A stretch of DNA of 17,352 bases from Candidatus Caccousia avistercoris (lineage in GTDB: Bacteria; Bacillota; Clostridia; Oscillospirales; Acutalibacteraceae): the NCBI GenBank assembly GCA_018715025.1, contig DVMK01000183.1:1-17352 (forward strand), read 5' to 3'. Shown here one piece after another: positions 14,034-17,352 of the stretch (within the stretch, counting starts at the first letter, position 1; every line of letters starts with the position of its first letter). The position numbers were made by a program, and so were the translations under genes. The notes beneath the pieces are model-generated. The model made no database searches and was not told the DNA's origin. It saw only the letters and a program-made list of their open reading frames with translations.

Positions 14034-14897
14034 TTGGGTAGAAATTCAGGGGGCGGAGCGCGCCGCGGCGGCTCCCCAAGAAGAAGCGGCGGCAGAAGCC
14101 GCAGTATTTCCGGCCCAAGCCGGGGAAGCAGCCGCCCTTCCTTCGGCGGGTTCGGGGGCGGGGGGCCAAGGCCGCACCGGGCTCCCCCGCCGCCGCGTCC
14201 CCCCAGGCCCCCCAGGCCGCCCAGAGCCGGGGGATTTTTCCACAGGCCGCCACCGCCGCCAGGCGGCTTTCCGCCGCGCCAGCGCTTCTGGGGGCGGCCC
14301 GCCTACTACGGCGGCGGCTGCAGCGGCTGCTCCGGCATAGGCTGCAGCCTGGTGTTCCTGTTGGTTCTGGTGGTCATCGCCGTGCCGCTTTCCATCAGCC
14401 GCTGCTTCATGGACGGGGACAGCCAGGGCGGCCATACCCAAACGGCCCCGCCGCAGACGGCCTCCGCCTCCATCACCAGCGACGGGGAGTATTATACCGA
14501 CTGTATGGGGTGGATCGCCGACCCGGCGGCCCTCACCGCGGGCATGAAGGAATTTTATGAGGAAACCGGCGTGCGCCCCTACCTGTACTTAACCGACCAG
14601 ATAGAGGGGGACTACTCCCCCAGCGAGGAGGAAATGGACCGGTTCGCCCAGGATCTGTACGAGGATCTGTTCGACGACGAAAACCACTTCCTGTTCCTGT
14701 TCCAGGAATACGGGAACACCTACATGACCTGGTACGTGTGCGGGGCCGACACCGGCAGCGTGCTCACCGACAGCGCCCTGGAGCTTTTCCTGGACACGGT
14801 GGACGAATACTACAGCTCTGACCTGGGGGACGAGGAATATTTCAGCACCGTATTTTCCCAGGCGGGGAAGCAAATCGCCGCCCAGACGGCCGCCTGA
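14034..14897 (+). CDS. Membrane protein with Arg/Gly/Pro-rich tail and TPM-like extracellular domain
   Basis: Protein of 287 residues in three parts. Residues 1-90 are disordered and basic: RGG/RS-rich to about 45, then Pro-Pro-Arg repeats (about 51-64). A Cys/Gly patch CSGCSGIGCS (96-105) leads into one membrane segment (about 105-122). The acidic C-terminal domain (about 150-280; YYTDCMGWIADPAALTAGMK, ETGVRPYLYL, DENHFLFLFQEYGNTYMTWY) resembles TPM-domain proteins. By the positive-inside rule the tail is cytoplasmic and the TPM-like domain outside. It starts with TTG at 14034, about 9 nt after AAGGAG; an ATG at 14027 opens only a four-codon frame. TPM homology is judged by pattern only and the function is unknown. 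Confidence 0.72.
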   Translation: MGRNSGGGARRGGSPRRSGGRSRSISGPSRGSSRPSFGGFGGGGPRPHRAPPPPRPPRPPRPPRAGGFFHRPPPPPGGFPPRQRFWGRPAYYGGGCSGCSGIGCSLVFLLVLVVIAVPLSISRCFMDGDSQGGHTQTAPPQTASASITSDGEYYTDCMGWIADPAALTAGMKEFYEETGVRPYLYLTDQIEGDYSPSEEEMDRFAQDLYEDLFDDENHFLFLFQEYGNTYMTWYVCGADTGSVLTDSALELFLDTVDEYYSSDLGDEEYFSTVFSQAGKQIAAQTAA

Positions 14898-14950
14898 CGC
14901 ACCCCCTCGCAGGCCGGGCGGAAAACCGCCATGCAGCCGCAATACAATCT

Positions 14951-14997
14951 GAGGGCCGGATCCCCTGGCGGGGATCCGGCCCTCGGTTTTGCTTTTT
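14951..14997 (+). terminator. Terminator after the TPM-like gene
   Basis: A perfect 15-bp stem (14951-14965 with 14970-14984) closes a 4-base loop and is followed by GGTTTTGCTTTTT on the plus strand. It also lies just past the convergent ychF stop and may block transcription from that side, though no U-run follows on the minus strand. Confidence 0.82.
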
Positions 14998-15010
14998 GGT
15001 ATGCAGGCCG

Positions 15011-16105
15011 TTACACATTGAACCGGAACAGCACCACGTCCCCGTCCTGCATCACATACTCCTTGCCCTCGCTGCGTACCAGGCCCTTCTCCTTGGCGGC
15101 CGTCATGGAACCGCACGCCATCAGGTCGTCGAAAGAGATCACCTCCGCCCGAATAAAGCCGCGCTCAAAGTCGGAATGGATTTTGCCGGCGGCCTGGGGG
15201 GCCTTGGTGCCCCGCTGGATGGTCCAGGCCCGCACCTCCTGCGGGCCTGCGGTCAGGTACGAGATGAGCCCCAGCAGGCTGTAGCACTCGTTGATCAGCC
15301 GGTCCAGGCCGGACTCGGTGAGGCCCATGTCCGCCAGGAACAGCTCCTTTTCCTCCCGCTCCATGCCTGAAATCTCCGCCTCAATCTCGGCGCAGATGGG
15401 CAGCACCCCGGCGTGCTCGCTGTCTGCAATCTGCTTCACAGCGGCAAAGTAAGGGTTGTTTTCCACCCCGCCCTTGAAGTCGCCCTCGCTCATGTTGGCG
15501 GCGTAGATGACCGGCTTGTTGGTGAGCAAAGACACCGTAGAGAGAAGCTCCGCCTCCTCCTCGGTGCACTCTACGCTGCGGGCGGACTTGCCCGCGTCCA
15601 GCGCCTGCCGCACCCGCTGGAAGAAGTCCAGCTCGGCCTGGTACTTTTTGTCTGCCTTCAGCAGCTTCTGGGTTTTGTCGATGCGCCGGTCCAGCACCTC
15701 CATGTCAGAGAGGATGAGCTCCAGGTTGATGGTTTCAATGTCGCGGGCCGGGTCGATGCTTCCCTCCACGTGGATGATGTCGTCGTTGACAAAGCACCGC
15801 ACCACATGCACCACCGCGTCCACCTCGCGGATGTTGGCCAGGAATTTGTTGCCCAGGCCCTCTCCCTTGGAGGCGCCCCGCACCAGGCCCGCAATGTCTA
15901 CGAACTCAATGGTGGCGGGGGTGTACTTTTCCGGGTGGTACATCTCGGCCAGGCGGTCCAGCCGCTTGTCCGGCACGGCCACCACGCCCACGTTGGGCTC
16001 TATGGTGCAGAAGGGGTAGTTGGCGGACTGTGCGCCTGCGTTGGTGATAGCGTTGAACAGGGTGCTCTTCCCCACATTGGGGAGCCCTACGATGCCTAAT
16101 TTCAT
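15011..16105 (-). CDS. ychF: Redox-regulated ATPase YchF (Obg-family GTPase fold)
   Basis: Universally conserved P-loop NTPase of 364 residues, the usual YchF length, associated with ribosomes and stress response. Visible are P-loop GLPNVGKST (7-15), the SANYPFCTIEPNVG switch I region (28-40), DIAGLVRGASKGEGLG (70-85), and at the G4 position N204-MSE-207 instead of NKxD, the change that gives YchF its ATP preference. A coiled-coil arm (about 135-195) and a C-terminal TGS domain (about 278-364, ending GDVVLFRFNV) follow. ATG at 16105, with AAGGAG about 12 nt upstream, slightly far. The neighbour upstream is the integrase of a mobile element, so its promoter may have been separated from the gene or supplied by the element; none is evident in 16106-16218. 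Confidence 0.97.
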   Translation of the reverse strand: MKLGIVGLPNVGKSTLFNAITNAGAQSANYPFCTIEPNVGVVAVPDKRLDRLAEMYHPEKYTPATIEFVDIAGLVRGASKGEGLGNKFLANIREVDAVVHVVRCFVNDDIIHVEGSIDPARDIETINLELILSDMEVLDRRIDKTQKLLKADKKYQAELDFFQRVRQALDAGKSARSVECTEEEAELLSTVSLLTNKPVIYAANMSEGDFKGGVENNPYFAAVKQIADSEHAGVLPICAEIEAEISGMEREEKELFLADMGLTESGLDRLINECYSLLGLISYLTAGPQEVRAWTIQRGTKAPQAAGKIHSDFERGFIRAEVISFDDLMACGSMTAAKEKGLVRSEGKEYVMQDGDVVLFRFNV

Positions 16106-16157
16106 ATATCTCTACATCTCCTTAAAAAATGCTGTATTTACAAGGTTTTTCGCACTT

Positions 16158-16199
16158 TGGCGTTTTGGTGGCTACGCCATTTTTACGCCATTTACGCAT
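16158..16199. repeat. TACGCC repeat cluster between ychF and the integrase
   Basis: ACGCCATTT occurs at 16174-16182 and 16185-16193, followed by a partial ACGCAT (16194-16199), and its complement TGGCGT lies at 16158-16163. Short repeats between an integrase gene and the element end are typical of arm-type integrase sites. The assignment is by position. Confidence 0.45.
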
Positions 16200-16218
16200 G
16201 GACTTGTATGAAGTTATA

Positions 16219-17352
16219 TCAACATACGCTGCTAAGCTGAAATTGCTTGACCGCCTGATCCAGCGTTTCATCTGTCACATGGACATACCGATCCATTGTG
16301 GTTTTGATGCTGGCGTGCCCCAGCAGCTTTTGCAGCACTTTCGGCTGCATTCCGCTTTCAATCGCACGGGTTGCGTAGGTATGGCGCAGCGCGTGCATAC
16401 AAAAGCGGTTGATCCCCGCTTCATCGCAAAGCTTATAGAGGTGGGTATCATAGGAACTGTTTTTCGCCGGTTCCCATGTGCGCCAGTTGATAAAGACCAG
16501 ATCACGCATCACAAGCCGGGAAGTAACGCCGGTGCGCCTGTCCATATATTCCAGCGTTTGCGACAGCAGCGGGGATTCTTTCCTGCCGCTCCGGCTATCC
16601 CACACCTCTTTCAGAATGTCATACGCCTTATCCGTCAGAGGAATGGTGCGATAGCTCTGCTGGGTTTTGGGAGGACCGGCTCGCCAAACTTTCTGTGCGT
16701 GACGAAACTCCAAGGTCTTGTTTACCGTAAGCGTCCGGCGCTCAAAGTCGATGGCATCCCATGTTAAGCCAATCATTTCCCCGGTGCGCAATCCCGTTTC
16801 AAGGATGAGCGCATACTGGTTGTAATTGTGGGAGCGCCGTGCGGTTTCGAGAAAGAGGCGCTGTTCCTCCCGCGTCAGATAGTGAATATCATCCACAGCG
16901 CGAACAGGCTTTGTAAACCGAACGCCATCCATGGGGTGCTTTGCAATCAGGTCGTTCATCTTCGCCGCCTTAAACATTGTCCCCATTGTGATGTATGCCT
17001 GACGAATGGTGGAACCTGCGTAATCCGCATCCATCTGGATAAACACCTTTTTGCAGTGCATTGGTTTTACATTGGCGATCAGCATCTTTCCGATCACCGG
17101 CTGAATATTGCGAACATATCGTTCCCGGTAATTTCTGAGCGTGTTGGGTGCCAGATCCCCGACAATATTTTCAATCCAGAAATTGAACCACTCATCAACC
17201 GTCGTATCGGTAGCCACAAATACATCGTCATGCTTATCAGCGTATTTCGCTTCCTCGATCCAGTTTCGCGCTTCAGGCAGCGTCTGAAAATACTTCTCAT
17301 GCCGCTTCCCGGTCTTATCAACAAATCGTGCGCTATACAATCCGTCCTTTCT
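16219..17352 (-). CDS. Tyrosine recombinase/integrase, 5'-truncated by the window edge
   Basis: Site-specific integrase of the Tn916/phage type; at least 377 residues are visible and the N-terminus is off the window. The frame is open to the last base (reads RKDGLYSARF at the edge), so the TTG at 17340 is an internal leucine, not a start. Counting from codon 17340: an arm-binding AP2-like N-domain remnant (1-40), SAM-like core-binding domain (about 45-130), catalytic domain (about 150-365). Catalytic residues are all present: R185 (ETGLRTGE), K225 (PPKTQQSYR), H316-x-x-R319 (HALRH), H342 (LLGHAS) and nucleophile Y352 (DRYVHV). It is therefore probably active. Base composition is lower in G+C than its neighbours, consistent with transfer. 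Confidence 0.93.
   Translation of the reverse strand, partial: RKDGLYSARFVDKTGKRHEKYFQTLPEARNWIEEAKYADKHDDVFVATDTTVDEWFNFWIENIVGDLAPNTLRNYRERYVRNIQPVIGKMLIANVKPMHCKKVFIQMDADYAGSTIRQAYITMGTMFKAAKMNDLIAKHPMDGVRFTKPVRAVDDIHYLTREEQRLFLETARRSHNYNQYALILETGLRTGEMIGLTWDAIDFERRTLTVNKTLEFRHAQKVWRAGPPKTQQSYRTIPLTDKAYDILKEVWDSRSGRKESPLLSQTLEYMDRRTGVTSRLVMRDLVFINWRTWEPAKNSSYDTHLYKLCDEAGINRFCMHALRHTYATRAIESGMQPKVLQKLLGHASIKTTMDRYVHVTDETLDQAVKQFQLSSVC

Larger units (their letters stand above)
16158..17352. mobile_element. Edge of an integrated element (ICE or prophage) running off the right side
   Basis: A tyrosine integrase gene with its 3' end next to a housekeeping gene, visibly lower G+C than the genes to its left, and short repeats near the junction point to one end of an integrated element. 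The exact attachment core is not visible because the other end is outside the window. The left limit given is approximate; the junction lies somewhere in 16106-16218. Confidence 0.55.

Noticed and set aside
14027..14041. ATG at 14027 as start of the TPM-like gene
   Set aside because: It reads only four codons before a stop and is in a different frame from the long gene; it lies 2 nt from the Shine-Dalgarno sequence, too close to be used well.
16106..16218. tRNA gene as the integration target
   Set aside because: I could not find a cloverleaf, a conserved GTTCGANTC T-arm or a CCA end in this gap.
16129..16767. Plus-strand open frame opposite the integrase
   Set aside because: It is antisense to a gene with a complete catalytic set (R-K-HxxR-H-Y) and has no recognisable domain.

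Overview
The window is G+C-rich, compactly spaced DNA from the main genome of a bacterium. Shine-Dalgarno sequences are strong (AGGAGG-like), TTG and GTG starts are frequent, promoters are sigma-A-like with 17-18 bp spacers, and gene families such as EpsG and DacF-like penicillin-binding proteins are present. Together these suggest a high-G+C gut Clostridia (Oscillospirales-like). The genus cannot be fixed from sequence alone.

Layout, left to right. (1) 1-155: three hairpins, including a plus-strand terminator for a gene off the left edge and a convergent minus-strand terminator. (2) 234-5032, minus strand: a complete branched-chain-amino-acid-type ABC uptake operon, promoter - lipoprotein binding protein - livH - livM - livG - livF - terminator, with a hairpin between the binding-protein gene and livH. 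(3) 5034-9418, minus strand: an exopolysaccharide/cell-surface glycan group. It has a WcaJ-type initiating phosphoglycosyl transferase with its own promoter, an EpsG-family membrane protein and a GT4 glycosyltransferase. A 289-bp array of nested direct and inverted repeats separates the transferase from the other two. (4) 9526-10933, plus strand: an MFS transporter resembling the organophosphate:phosphate antiporters, with an excellent promoter and a 19-bp-stem terminator. (5) 10951-13139, minus strand: a D-Ala-D-Ala carboxypeptidase and a YjjG-like HAD phosphatase in one operon. (6) 13303-14997, plus strand: a small metallophosphoesterase and a membrane protein with an Arg/Gly/Pro-rich tail and a TPM-like outer domain, ending in a strong terminator. 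(7) 15011-16105, minus strand: ychF. (8) 16219-17352, minus strand: the C-terminal part of a tyrosine integrase in lower-G+C DNA, marking the edge of an integrated element that abuts the ychF leader.

The liv genes encode one membrane transporter. The three glycan genes plausibly supply initiation, extension and polymerisation/export steps of one surface polymer, but no flippase, chain-length regulator or sugar-nucleotide gene is in view, so the pathway is incomplete here. The carboxypeptidase acts on peptidoglycan. The rest is housekeeping or unassigned. I see no defence system, CRISPR array, tRNA or rRNA. The least explained items are the repeat array between the transferase and EpsG genes, the Arg/Pro-rich TPM-like protein, and the mobile-element junction upstream of ychF.
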